A stretch of 27,080 nt of DNA from Candidatus Cloacimonadota bacterium (lineage in GTDB: Bacteria > Cloacimonadota > Cloacimonadia > Cloacimonadales > TCS61), in assembly GCA_016931665.1 (NCBI GenBank), contig JAFGEH010000139.1, positions 1 through 27,080 on the forward strand. The letters run 5' to 3'. The stretch's first letter is position 1, and the number at the start of each line of letters is the position of its first letter. The notes under the pieces were generated by a model. That model made no database searches. It was given only the letters and a program-made list of their open reading frames with translations, and was not told where the DNA came from. Of the stretch, positions 15,556 through 23,473 are shown piece after piece. The position numbers were made by a program, and so were the translations under genes.

Positions 15556-15940
15556 ATTATCAGACCGGCTTAATGCCTATGTGGATAATGAACTTAAGCC
15601 AGACGAAAAGGTCATGATCAGTAATCATCTGCAGGGATGTCTTTTGTGTCGGCAAGAACTGCAGAATATCATTTCCCTGAATGAATTAATTTCCTCGCAG
15701 TCAGAAGTTACAACCCCGGGTTATCTTAATCAGAAAATCATGGCCCGGGTAACCTCTCTTTCTGCCACCAGAATCCAATTGATGAATAATCTGAGGAAAC
15801 TTACCCTTGCTGCCAGCCTGGCTGTCTCGATATGCCTAGGTCTGCTGTTCAGTCAATTCCTGGAAAATCAGCAGAGTGATATTGAAGAATGGGCCTTGGG
15901 GTATGATTCATTCTATTCATATTTCGAAGGGGGGTATTAA
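15533..15940 (+). CDS. Zinc-binding anti-sigma factor (ZAS domain) with one membrane segment
   Basis: Likely holds the upstream ECF sigma factor inactive at the inner membrane. The N-terminal cytoplasmic domain has His32-x3-Cys36-x2-Cys39 (NHLQGCLLC), the ZAS signature. A single hydrophobic segment covers about 85-105 (LTLAASLAVSICLGLLFSQF) and leaves a short tail of about 30 residues outside. I chose the second of two adjacent ATGs (15533), 6 bases after AAGGAG; 15530 would add one Met. The very short external tail suggests that sensing is done by the next gene product, which starts inside the stop codon (TAATG). Confidence 0.88.
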   Translation: MKSRTRCKLSDRLNAYVDNELKPDEKVMISNHLQGCLLCRQELQNIISLNELISSQSEVTTPGYLNQKIMARVTSLSATRIQLMNNLRKLTLAASLAVSICLGLLFSQFLENQQSDIEEWALGYDSFYSYFEGGY

Positions 15941-16395
15941 TGTCTAACAGAACTTTAACCATACTTGTTCTCATTTCTCTGGCCTTCAACCTGGCCTTTA
16001 TGGGGGGAGCTGTATATCTCCGGCTGAAAGCTGGAAGTCGGCTTCATCGGATCACTGATTTCAGAGAAAATCATCCTGAATTCAGGGCTTTTATCCAGGG
16101 CAGCCGGCAGGAAATAAAAGTATATCGTGATGATTTTGAACACTCGCGTCATGAATTTATTAGATTGCTGTGTCAACCCGAAATTGACGACAGTCTGTTG
16201 ATCCGTACACTTAACCTGACCATAGATAAGCAAAACCTGATGGAAAGAGAACTGGGGATGCTTATGATTGAAATGCGGAAAATGATGACTCATCACCAGG
16301 CATGTTTATTTTTCCGGCATTTGGAAGATAATAGACCCCAATCTCCTTTCCCGTATAGACCTTTTCACGATAAAAATAATCAAAAATTAAATTGA
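15940..16395 (+). CDS. Membrane-anchored periplasmic metal-sensor-like protein (Metal_resist/CnrX type)
   Basis: A 151-residue protein with one N-terminal membrane anchor (about 6-28) and a helical periplasmic domain containing His, Glu and Met residues (HSRHEFIRLL, MMTHHQACLFFRHLED). Length, anchor and helix pattern fit the Metal_resist/CpxP-like superfamily, whose CnrX member senses nickel/cobalt in the CnrYXH sigma system of Cupriavidus. The start overlaps the anti-sigma stop by one base, implying tight stoichiometry. The likely role is to signal periplasmic metal or misfolding to the anti-sigma factor; this is inferred from domain type and context. Metal specificity cannot be read from the sequence. 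Confidence 0.75.
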   Translation: MSNRTLTILVLISLAFNLAFMGGAVYLRLKAGSRLHRITDFRENHPEFRAFIQGSRQEIKVYRDDFEHSRHEFIRLLCQPEIDDSLLIRTLNLTIDKQNLMERELGMLMIEMRKMMTHHQACLFFRHLEDNRPQSPFPYRPFHDKNNQKLN

Positions 16396-16414
16396 ATTAA
16401 TTTAGGAGGTTAAA

Positions 16415-16906
16415 ATGAAAAAGTATTTGCTGTTAATGCTTGTGATCGTGGGGAGCGTTTCCCTGACAGCTATGGATTGCCATGAAGAAGGGCGAATGGA
16501 TCTGAAAAAAATGCATCACTTTTCTCAGGAGGAATGTAATCAGCCACCCGGAAATCGCCATCAGCAGAGAGAAGATTCCTTCCTCATGCTGCAAGAACTG
16601 GAGTTATCTTCCAATCAGCAGACTGAATTGGAAAATCTGCGCCTGGAAAACCAAAAATCCATGATTCGCGCTGATTCGGAAATCGACATTATGGAAATAG
16701 ACCTTAAAAAAGCCTTCCGAGATCGGGAATTCGACAAAGCAAGAGATATGACCCGAAGAATCGCCGAGAAAAGACTGGAAATGGCTCTGCAGAAGATCTC
16801 ATTCCAGGAACAGAGATGGCAGTTACTTACAACAGAACAGAAGGAAAAATTACTGGAAATGAGAAAACATCACGAATCTCCACGCCTGGAGAAGATGCAT
16901 AAGTAA
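16415..16906 (+). CDS. Periplasmic Spy/CpxP-like stress protein
   Basis: Signal peptide at 1-20, then a mature part of about 140 residues. It starts with a His/Glu/Cys-rich stretch (Cys22, His23, His34, His35, Cys41, His49) followed by long amphipathic helices. LTTEQKEKL at 138-146 is the LTxxQ motif of the Spy/CpxP family, and LELSSNQQTEL near 62-72 is a degenerate first copy. Spy acts as an ATP-independent periplasmic chaperone, CpxP as a sensor accessory; ZraP-like relatives bind zinc. A strong AGGAGGT site lies at 16404-16410. As the last gene of the sigma cassette it is probably a target of the sigma factor or its soluble effector. A terminator follows. Confidence 0.85.
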   Translation: MKKYLLLMLVIVGSVSLTAMDCHEEGRMDLKKMHHFSQEECNQPPGNRHQQREDSFLMLQELELSSNQQTELENLRLENQKSMIRADSEIDIMEIDLKKAFRDREFDKARDMTRRIAEKRLEMALQKISFQEQRWQLLTTEQKEKLLEMRKHHESPRLEKMHK

Positions 16907-16928
16907 CTTCTGCCTTAGTTGAACTGAT

Positions 16929-16965
16929 GACCCTGCGATCTTGAAATTGCAGGGTCTTTATTTTT
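16929..16965 (+). terminator. Rho-independent terminator of the sigma cassette
   Basis: GACCCTGC at 16929-16936 pairs with GCAGGGTC at 16949-16956 around a 12-base loop, followed by TTTATTTTT. It begins 22 bases after the Spy-like stop and closes the + strand operon. The tail touches the end of the convergent TPR gene. Confidence 0.88.
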
Positions 16966-17776
16966 ATTCAAATCCCTGATTGAAATCCCTGATCAGATTA
17001 CTATTATAATTCTCAATACCGTAAACGGCTTGTTTAATTGAAATCAGATAAATCCCGGCAGTGAAGGCTGAAGCCACCAGTCCGCTGCCGATGTGGCCAT
17101 CGCTGAACCCATCATAAGCAGCATATCCAAACAGTGTTGCCAGGAAAAAATAGGCCATGCCGGTTCCTGTCTGCCCGGCATAGATATTCCCACCTCCCGG
17201 GAATAATACTCCCAGCAAAATTGCATTATCGGGATTTCTATAAGGCAAAGGAAGGCCAAAATCCAGCTTCTCTCTGAAACTGTTTGTTAGGGGTCGCAAT
17301 TTTTCATTGCTTACTGCATCAATTTTACTCCGAGCCAGATCATATTCTTGTAAATGAATATAGTTAACTGCCGAAAGAAGGTACAAACTGTCCTGCAAAG
17401 AAACATCATATTGAGAAAATCGGGATGAAATAAATTCATTGGATTCCCGGTAAGACCCGTTTTTCATTTGCAGTAAGGCCATCTGATAGAAAATTTGAGA
17501 ATCATCTGGAGCGATTGTTTCCGCCAGGGATAGGCTTTCCAGCGCTTGGGTATAATCTCCTGCCAGTTCATAACACCTGGCAATCATGATGGATTTGCTT
17601 TGCAGGTTGCTCTCGGTAGGAAAATATGATATTAATCTCCTGTATTCCCTGATGGCTCCCTGATAATCTCCAGCCTTCATCAGTTCCTGGGCAAACTGGT
17701 TGATCCTCACATATTCATTGGCAGATAATAACAAACACATCAACAATACAACAGAAGTCGCTATCAGCTTATTCAA
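16964..17776 (-). CDS. TPR-repeat envelope protein with C-terminal membrane domain
   Basis: The N-terminus is a signal peptide or anchor (MNKLIATSVVLLMCLLLSA). Tetratricopeptide-like repeats cover about 25-175, for example AGDYQGAIREYRRLISYFP, AGDYTQALESLSLAETIAP and LQEYDLARSKID. The C-terminal 90 residues hold two or three hydrophobic segments opening with LFPGGGNIYAGQTGTGMAYF near 195-214, like the PG-GQ-Y-G motif of DUF5683/TM2-type membrane domains found in envelope proteins of the FCB group. The start is TTG at 17776, supported by AAAGGCGG upstream and by the intact signal peptide. It is the last gene of the recJ run. Function unknown, probably envelope assembly or scaffolding. Confidence 0.78.
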   Translation of the reverse strand: MNKLIATSVVLLMCLLLSANEYVRINQFAQELMKAGDYQGAIREYRRLISYFPTESNLQSKSIMIARCYELAGDYTQALESLSLAETIAPDDSQIFYQMALLQMKNGSYRESNEFISSRFSQYDVSLQDSLYLLSAVNYIHLQEYDLARSKIDAVSNEKLRPLTNSFREKLDFGLPLPYRNPDNAILLGVLFPGGGNIYAGQTGTGMAYFFLATLFGYAAYDGFSDGHIGSGLVASAFTAGIYLISIKQAVYGIENYNSNLIRDFNQGFE

Positions 17777-17787
17777 TATAACCGCCT

Positions 17788-18126
17788 TTACTGCCCTGTA
17801 AGCAGTTGCCTGATCTCTGCTAACTGTTTTTTAATCCTTAACCTGACTTCACCTTTTTCGGAAGTGAAATCCAATTCAATCTGAGGCTGTGTTTTCTGCC
17901 CTTCACGTAACTTCTTTCTCACACCCTCGATAGTATATTTCTGAACATAAAGCATGTACTTAATCTTCTTTATAAGTTCTATATCTTCAGGATTGTAACG
18001 GCGGATGCGGCCAAACCTTTTCTGGGGATGGATCTGGGGAAATTCTTTTTCCCAGTATCTCAGGACATGAGCTTTCAACTCCAGCAGATTACATACCTCG
18101 CCGATAGTATAATAAAATTTCTTCAT
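17788..18126 (-). CDS. MerR-family transcriptional regulator
   Basis: A 112-residue protein with a MerR winged helix at the N-terminus: FYYTIGEVCNLLELKAHVLRYWEKEFPQ (positions 4-31, here named by span) and RIRRYNPEDIELIKKIKYML near 40-59. A short coiled tail (about 90-110) replaces an effector domain, so it is a minimal member without visible metal-binding cysteines (Cys12 only). It overlaps the lnt stop by 4 bases (ATGA). Minimal MerR proteins of this type beside housekeeping genes are common in the FCB group, but their targets are not known to me. Confidence 0.88.
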   Translation of the reverse strand: MKKFYYTIGEVCNLLELKAHVLRYWEKEFPQIHPQKRFGRIRRYNPEDIELIKKIKYMLYVQKYTIEGVRKKLREGQKTQPQIELDFTSEKGEVRLRIKKQLAEIRQLLTGQ

Positions 18127-19625
18127 TTCAACTTACTCATGTTACAAGCAACGATAATTATCATCAATCCTGCCATTATCACAAAAAACACTGGAAAATG
18201 ACGGAAGTATTTTGTAAAGAAAGAATCAAAGGGTACCGTTTCCACCTGATAATCAATAACCTCTTTTTCATAGAGAGAGGTTTTTCGCTCGATTCTTCCA
18301 GTGGGTGAAACAATAAGTGAATAGCCGGTATTTGCAGCCCTGAATATCTGTTTTCTGGTCTCAACAGCTCTTAATCTGGTCATCATGGCATGTTGATATG
18401 TGCCGGCTGACCTTTTAAACCAGGCATCATTGGTAATATTTACCAGAAAATCTACTCCCGGTTCCGATATCTGTCCTGTAAGTTCAGGAAAAGCTATCTC
18501 AAAACATATTAACGGGGAAAATGTCTTATGATTAACAGTCTCAAAATAGACGGGTTCCTTACCGTATTCAAAATTGGCCTGACCCAGCTGAACCTGCCAG
18601 AGAAAAGGGAATAATTTTAAAAAAGGCATCCTTTCGCCGAAGGGAACCAGGATAATCTTGTAATAGGGTCTGGATATGCTACCGTCTGTTTTAAACAGAG
18701 AAGCTGAATTATAAAATTTGAATGGTTCGGGATGATTTTCGCCGGCCTTTTCATAGTGCGGGAACCCGGTAAAAATATCGGTGTCAACCTCCCGGCAGAG
18801 ATTCAGCAGGAAATGCTGATACTGGTATTGACGCATCAGATATACTGGCAGTGCTGATTCGGGCCAGATTATAAGTGATGGCTTCCTTTCGGCCGCCTTG
18901 AAAGTGTATTCTCTGTACAATTCCAGGGTGCTGTCCAGAAAAGCAGGATCCCATTTCAAATCCTGGGGAACGCTTACCTGCACAATAGCTATCTTATCAG
19001 CTGATTTGTCAATAGGCATATTGCTCAGCCTGACTGCTCCAAATCCTGCCCAACAGCCTAAAATAACCAGAACAGCAATCAGGAATGTTCTGCTTCCTTT
19101 TAACCCGCAGAACAAAAAATAGTTTACTATAATAACTAAAAATGAAAGCAGATATACTCCGCCTATTTCTGCCAATTGAATAAAGGGAAGATAATCAGCC
19201 AGGGAATAGCCAAGGTTGAACCAAGGAAACCGAAATTCGCCAAAATTCTGCAGATATTCAAAACTCATCCAGAATGCCATGAAAGCAGGAAGCAACAGAA
19301 AACGGTGCACGCGCACTGTAATATTGATAAGATAGAATAAAATCAGAAAATATAAAGAGAAGACCAGGATCAGTCCGATAAATCCCGGCCAGGTCACCAG
19401 GCTGATCCAATGCAGGCTGATCATGGTATATAAAAAGCTGAAGACTAGGGCGCCGGTCAGCGTCTGTTTAAGTGATAAAGGACGGGAAAGAAATCCTAAA
19501 AGCGGTAGCAAAGCCGGAAAAACCAGGAATCCCAGATGCAGGGGAAGCCTGCTGACAGCCAATAAGCAGGCTGTGACAGCAGGTTCGTAAAAATATGGTT
19601 GTTTTAAAAAATTACTTATTTTCAT
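18123..19625 (-). CDS. lnt: Apolipoprotein N-acyltransferase
   Basis: Adds the third acyl chain to the N-terminal cysteine of lipoproteins at the periplasmic face of the inner membrane. The first 200 residues hold six to seven membrane segments. The nitrilase-like domain carries the catalytic triad Glu256 (IIWPESALP), Lys323 (RPYYKIILVPFGE) and Cys374 (PLICFEIAF), as in E. coli Lnt. A last membrane segment is near 480-495. The length of 500 is normal. The gene starts within the end of a lipoprotein gene (14-base overlap), giving enzyme and a likely substrate from one transcript. This supports three-chain lipoproteins and an outer membrane. Confidence 0.96.
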   Translation of the reverse strand: MKISNFLKQPYFYEPAVTACLLAVSRLPLHLGFLVFPALLPLLGFLSRPLSLKQTLTGALVFSFLYTMISLHWISLVTWPGFIGLILVFSLYFLILFYLINITVRVHRFLLLPAFMAFWMSFEYLQNFGEFRFPWFNLGYSLADYLPFIQLAEIGGVYLLSFLVIIVNYFLFCGLKGSRTFLIAVLVILGCWAGFGAVRLSNMPIDKSADKIAIVQVSVPQDLKWDPAFLDSTLELYREYTFKAAERKPSLIIWPESALPVYLMRQYQYQHFLLNLCREVDTDIFTGFPHYEKAGENHPEPFKFYNSASLFKTDGSISRPYYKIILVPFGERMPFLKLFPFLWQVQLGQANFEYGKEPVYFETVNHKTFSPLICFEIAFPELTGQISEPGVDFLVNITNDAWFKRSAGTYQHAMMTRLRAVETRKQIFRAANTGYSLIVSPTGRIERKTSLYEKEVIDYQVETVPFDSFFTKYFRHFPVFFVIMAGLMIIIVACNMSKLK

Positions 19626-20430
19626 AAACAGCTAATGCCAGTATAAGACTATGCTCACTATAAAGAATCAGATAACTGTTTTTCAGATAGAATCCTTCCC
19701 ATCTCTCAGTTGACGGGAAAAAACGTTTCCCTGTGCCCACTTCCAGCAGGTAATTATCAATCAACTCTATACTGTCAGATTCTGTTTGCTGACAATAACC
19801 CGGATTAGAGCCGAGATATTTCCCCATCATACTGAAAATGATCGAAACATTATTCACGGCTTCATATATCTGCACCAGATTGTCTGTGATAATCAAGTGT
19901 GATGGATCAAATAAATGGAATTTGCCAAAGCTGGATTTTTCCAGATATGTGAAAGGATCTATCTGAACTATCTCTCCCCTTTCAGCATCAAAATAGAATA
20001 TGCTTCCATCCTTGCCAACATCCAGCAGTAATGCCCTCACTTTTTCAGGCAGGGTAAGGTCTGCTATCCATTTCCCATCCTGATCATATTTCCTGATTAC
20101 TTTTCCGGTAGTATCCAGAGCCAGCAACTTTCCATCTTGAGTAAGAGCGATATCACTCAATTGCATAAAGCTGGAATTACCCGGTCCTGATCCTCCTATC
20201 GTATTGAATTTCCGGCCATTTTTGTAAAAATGAACCAGATTACTATGCTTTTCTGAAATATATATTGTCTCATGAAATGGGGAATACAGGCATTTATCTA
20301 TTGTAAAAGGAAATTCTGCCTGGTATAATAAAGCAAAATTCCAGGGATTACCTCTACCTGTATGAGGAACATCAGCACAAGCAGTCAACAGAAATAAGAT
20401 TAACAATGATATGATTCTGTTAATGCTCAA
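19612..20430 (-). CDS. Beta-propeller lipoprotein (NHL/6-bladed type)
   Basis: Signal peptide ending LLTAC with Cys18 as the lipidation site, then repeated strand patterns of an NHL-like propeller: SDIALTQDGKLLALDTTGKVIRKYDQDGKWI near 90-120 (by span), and blade-like units before and after. Such proteins often bind ligands or other envelope proteins; no enzyme motif is visible. The start is TTG at 20430, with AAGGA about 8 bases upstream; no ATG would preserve the signal peptide. It overlaps the recJ stop by 11 bases and lnt by 14. In Bacteroidota-like genomes, 6-bladed propeller lipoproteins are common and mostly uncharacterised. Confidence 0.8.
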   Translation of the reverse strand: MSINRIISLLILFLLTACADVPHTGRGNPWNFALLYQAEFPFTIDKCLYSPFHETIYISEKHSNLVHFYKNGRKFNTIGGSGPGNSSFMQLSDIALTQDGKLLALDTTGKVIRKYDQDGKWIADLTLPEKVRALLLDVGKDGSIFYFDAERGEIVQIDPFTYLEKSSFGKFHLFDPSHLIITDNLVQIYEAVNNVSIIFSMMGKYLGSNPGYCQQTESDSIELIDNYLLEVGTGKRFFPSTERWEGFYLKNSYLILYSEHSLILALAVYENK

Positions 20431-22138
20431 AATGGATATCCTTCAGTTTTCCCTGAATAGTGGTTCTGCCCTGCCAGGTATTGAATTCCAGAGAATAGGC
20501 AATATCGATAACTGATCCCTTTTTAAGAAATGGCAGAAAATCTCCCAGATTAAATCCGATCAGATCAAGTACACACCCGTCTTTCATTACTTTTAATTTC
20601 AGATGATTCTTTCCAACATTATAGGGAAATCCCACGATCATTACTTTTTCCGTATAGAAGGTCGGACGCAGGTTCCCGGGTCCGAAGGGAGCAAATTTGT
20701 TCAGCCATTCCAAGAGATGTTCATTAATCTCATATAATTCGAGCTTGTTTTCCACTGTTAAGGGGGGTATCAACTCATCTTTACTTAAATGTTCCAGTAC
20801 GTATTTATTCAGGCGGTTTTCAAACATGTCCAAATATTCGGACAAAATTGAAAGCCCGGCTGCATATTTATGACCCCCGAAAGTTTCCAGGTTCTCTTCC
20901 ACGGAAGTTAGCGCTTCAAAGAGGTCGAATCCTGAAATACTGCGGCCGGAACCGCTGCCAATACCGTCTTTGAAAGTAATCATGATGGTGGGCCGATAAT
21001 ACTTCTCCACCAATTTTGAAGCAACAATTCCTATTACTCCGGGATGCCAGTCATCGGAGGAGATAACGATACAACCAGTTTCATCCAGGTTATGATATTT
21101 TTTCTCAATTATTTCACAGGCTTCCTGAAAAGTTTTCTGATCGATCTGCTGCCGTAATGAATTTTCCCTTTCTATGATCTCGGCCAGCTCCATGCTTTTT
21201 TCTTCCTCGGTAGCCACCATCAGTTCCACTGCTCTCAGAGCGCTTCCCATCCTGCCGGCAGCATTTATCCGGGGAGCTATACCGAAAACAATATCTGCCG
21301 AATTCAACTCCTTTTGGGACAGCCCGGCCAGGTTAATCAGGGCATTAAGCCCGATATTCTGTTTCTTGACTAATCTTTCCAGACCAATGCTGGCAAAAAT
21401 CCTGTTTTCACTGATCAGGGGTACAATATCTGCAATTGTCCCCAGTGCGACCAGATCCACATATTTATCGATGTAATCCTGAGAATCCACTCCCATTCGG
21501 TTATAAACGGCCATAAGTAATTTATAAGCAACGCCGACTCCTGCCAGTTCCTTGAAAGGATAATTACATTCAGAAATCCGGGGATTAATAATAGCATAAG
21601 CTTCTGGAATATTATCCTTGGGATTATGATGATCCGTTACAATAATGTCGATACCCAGCTGGTTTATCTGTTTCACCTCATCGATAGCATTAATCCCGCA
21701 ATCGACACTGATAATCAGCTTTGTTCCATTCTCTACTATCTGATCTATTCCACTCAGGGAAAGGCCATAGCCATCGATCATCCTGTGAGGTATATAATAA
21801 TCGACTATGGCATTGATTTTCCTTAACCCCAGGTACAACAGCGCAGTAGAAGTTGTTCCATCAACATCATAATCTCCATAAATGGTTATATTTTCCATTT
21901 TGCGGATGGCAGTGACAATCCTGTCTGCCGCCAGATCCATATCCTTGAAGAGAAAGGGATCAAATACATCGTCCAGTTTGGGGTTGAAGAATTTATTGAT
22001 ATTCTCGATATCTGTCAACTGCTTGCGGACTAACATTTCGGCAATCATTTCCGGACATTTAATATCAGAAGCGATCAGTTTTTTCTGTTCTTCCTGTTCG
22101 GCGGTAAGTGGTTCTTCCATCCTCCATCTTTTCTGCAT
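20420..22138 (-). CDS. recJ: Single-stranded-DNA-specific exonuclease RecJ
   Basis: Degrades single-stranded DNA 5' to 3' in RecF-pathway recombination and mismatch repair. The DHH phosphoesterase core has GDYDVDGTTSTALL at 88-101, SVDCGINA near 144-151 and VTDHHNP at 167-173. The DHHA1 part shows GSGRSISGFDLFEAL and FGGHKYAAGLSI. The final OB-fold region ends near WQGRTTIQGKLKDIHF. The length of 572 is standard. AGAGG lies about 7 bases before the ATG. It leads the run recJ, lipoprotein, lnt, merR, TPR. Its 5' flank (22139-22190) is very AT-rich and shared with the 3' end of the RNase P RNA gene. Confidence 0.97.
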   Translation of the reverse strand: MQKRWRMEEPLTAEQEEQKKLIASDIKCPEMIAEMLVRKQLTDIENINKFFNPKLDDVFDPFLFKDMDLAADRIVTAIRKMENITIYGDYDVDGTTSTALLYLGLRKINAIVDYYIPHRMIDGYGLSLSGIDQIVENGTKLIISVDCGINAIDEVKQINQLGIDIIVTDHHNPKDNIPEAYAIINPRISECNYPFKELAGVGVAYKLLMAVYNRMGVDSQDYIDKYVDLVALGTIADIVPLISENRIFASIGLERLVKKQNIGLNALINLAGLSQKELNSADIVFGIAPRINAAGRMGSALRAVELMVATEEEKSMELAEIIERENSLRQQIDQKTFQEACEIIEKKYHNLDETGCIVISSDDWHPGVIGIVASKLVEKYYRPTIMITFKDGIGSGSGRSISGFDLFEALTSVEENLETFGGHKYAAGLSILSEYLDMFENRLNKYVLEHLSKDELIPPLTVENKLELYEINEHLLEWLNKFAPFGPGNLRPTFYTEKVMIVGFPYNVGKNHLKLKVMKDGCVLDLIGFNLGDFLPFLKKGSVIDIAYSLEFNTWQGRTTIQGKLKDIHFEH

Positions 22139-22190
22139 AATTTGCCTCTAATTTTATTTTTTACTAAAATATTTAACCATGAAGAGAAAA

Positions 22191-22588
22191 AATAATTGTC
22201 GAAGAGGATGATAAGCCGAATTCTGTTGACTGCTTAACAGGCAGCCTAATGTCTATTTCTCTAAATCGGATATTGCTATTCCCCAACGAGATCATACATG
22301 ACCGATTCAAGCTGCCTACCCCGGGATGAAACGAACCGGGCCAGTTCACATCCCTGTATTTGGCATTGCACCGGATAAGGCTTTCCGAGCATCCCGGTTC
22401 ACACCGGAACCTGGTGGTCTCTTACACCACCTTTTCACCCTTACCCCGGTTATCCGGGGCGGTTTGTTTCTGTGGAGCTTGCTCCCCATTACTGAGGCTT
22501 CCCGTTAGGAAGTATCCTGCCCTACGGTGTTCGGACTTTCCTCCTGATCCTTGATCAGGCAGACATTTAATCCTCTCCGACAATTATT
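22191..22588 (-). ncRNA. rnpB: RNase P RNA, bacterial type A-like
   Basis: Catalytic RNA that trims the 5' leader of tRNA precursors. On the minus strand the universally conserved GAGGAAAGTCCGA lies at 22543-22531 and the partner ACAGAATTCGGCTTAT at 22226-22211; together these form P4. Between them are the expected ACAGAAA and GGGTGAAAAGGTGG/GTAAGAGACCACC elements. The two ends pair as an 18-bp P1 helix with a single G-U pair, longer than typical. The 3' arm runs straight into a T6 stretch, so P1 may also act as terminator. The coordinates cover P1; the processed ends may be a few bases inside. The fully conserved blocks make this call secure; type A is inferred from overall layout. Confidence 0.97.
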
Positions 22589-22613
22589 CTCCGCATAGTG
22601 CACTCTTTCCGAA

Positions 22614-22642
22614 AATTTAGCTCTCTTCCGCTTTATTGACAA
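22614..22642 (-). promoter_or_regulatory. Candidate rnpB promoter
   Basis: On the minus strand TTGTCA (22642-22637), 17 bases, then TAAATT (22619-22614). This lies inside the last codons of the zinc-ribbon gene, whose TAA stop is part of the -10. Transcription would begin about 20 bases before the P1 helix of the RNase P RNA. Confidence 0.4.
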
Positions 22643-23330
22643 TTATGCGTCCACAATTTTCACAATATACTATATGATTCCCTTCATTTATCTCGATTAT
22701 CATTTGAGGCCGAATATGATATCCACAACCACCACATACTTCGTTCAGTTTGAAAACTAACGCCTTCCGCTGCTTATTCTTAATTAAAGCAGCATAACGT
22801 TTAATCAATGGCTTGGGAAGTTCCTCAGCCAGATTATTTCTTTTATTTCTTAAGATATTTATATCCTGTTGAACTTCCTCCAGTTTTCTCTGCAACCGTT
22901 CCTGATTAGCTTTTAGTTTCTCATCAGCCTGCTTCTGGAGGTTCTCAATGACTTGCTGATTATCCCGTATTTCTACTTCCTTCTCCATTAAATCAATTAT
23001 TTCGTCGTCAATTTCAACATTGCTGGTTTCAAGATGGCTAATTTCACTATTCAGGGCTTTGTATTCCTTGTTCGTTTTGATGGTAAGCAACTGGTTCTTG
23101 TATTTGCCTATCTTCTCATTGTTCTCTTTAATTTTAAGCTCTTTGAGTTTCTGGTCCTTCAGGTTTTCTTCGAGTTTTGACCTGATCTCATGGAGTTGCT
23201 GGTCTGCAGATTCAACATTGTGTTTTAGGCTGCTCAGTTCATGAGGTAATGATTCGGTTAAGATTTCTTTTTCTCCAATAATATCATCAAGTTTCTGCAT
23301 TTCCAATAATATTTCCAGATCTTTCAGCAT
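22617..23330 (-). CDS. Coiled-coil protein with C4 zinc ribbon (COG1579 / zf-RING_7)
   Basis: Residues 1-170 are an almost continuous charged coiled coil (for example LLTIKTNKEYKALNSEISHL near 81-100, the best-conserved stretch). The C-terminus is a zinc ribbon with Cys199, Cys202, Cys223 and Cys226 (VCGGCG and YCENCG). Proteins of this plan are widespread, and structures show a long coiled-coil hairpin with a nucleic-acid-binding-type ribbon; the role is unknown. The gene sits directly upstream of rnpB, an arrangement I recall in other bacteria. GGGAG lies 5-6 bases before the ATG. Its only plausible upstream promoter requires passage through the stem-loop at 23358-23392. Confidence 0.92.
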   Translation of the reverse strand: MLKDLEILLEMQKLDDIIGEKEILTESLPHELSSLKHNVESADQQLHEIRSKLEENLKDQKLKELKIKENNEKIGKYKNQLLTIKTNKEYKALNSEISHLETSNVEIDDEIIDLMEKEVEIRDNQQVIENLQKQADEKLKANQERLQRKLEEVQQDINILRNKRNNLAEELPKPLIKRYAALIKNKQRKALVFKLNEVCGGCGYHIRPQMIIEINEGNHIVYCENCGRIIVNKAEES

Positions 23331-23357
23331 TCACTCTCCCATCTATATTTTTAAAAC

Positions 23358-23392
23358 AAAAAAAGCATTTATCGTTTGATAAATGCTTTTTT
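23358..23392 (-). terminator. Stem-loop with flanking A/T runs: terminator or attenuator
   Basis: GCATTTATC at 23365-23373 pairs perfectly with GATAAATGC at 23378-23386 around a GTTT loop, and A7/T6 runs extend the stem on both sides. It fits a bidirectional rho-independent terminator. On the minus strand it lies 106 bases after the fapA stop but only 28 bases before the zinc-ribbon ATG, so it could end the fapA transcript, attenuate the next gene, or end a short RNA from the promoter at 23473-23444. Confidence 0.85.
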
Positions 23393-23443
23393 AAATTTCA
23401 AGCAAAGCTCCACTTGGATTTTTCAAAGTTTCCCTTTTCACTC

Positions 23444-23473
23444 TCTATAACCTTTCTTTTTATTTGCTTTCAA
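23444..23473 (-). promoter_or_regulatory. Candidate promoter ahead of the stem-loop
   Basis: Minus-strand TTGAAA (23473-23468), an 18-base spacer and TATAGA (23449-23444), five of six matches in each box. The predicted start near 23437 gives about 80 bases of leader ending in the stem-loop at 23392-23358. The region 23393-23497 contains no open frame of note. Confidence 0.5.

Noticed and set aside
22326..22554. Short plus-strand open frames of about 60 codons
   Set aside because: They lie within the RNase P RNA gene, whose conserved elements explain the sequence.
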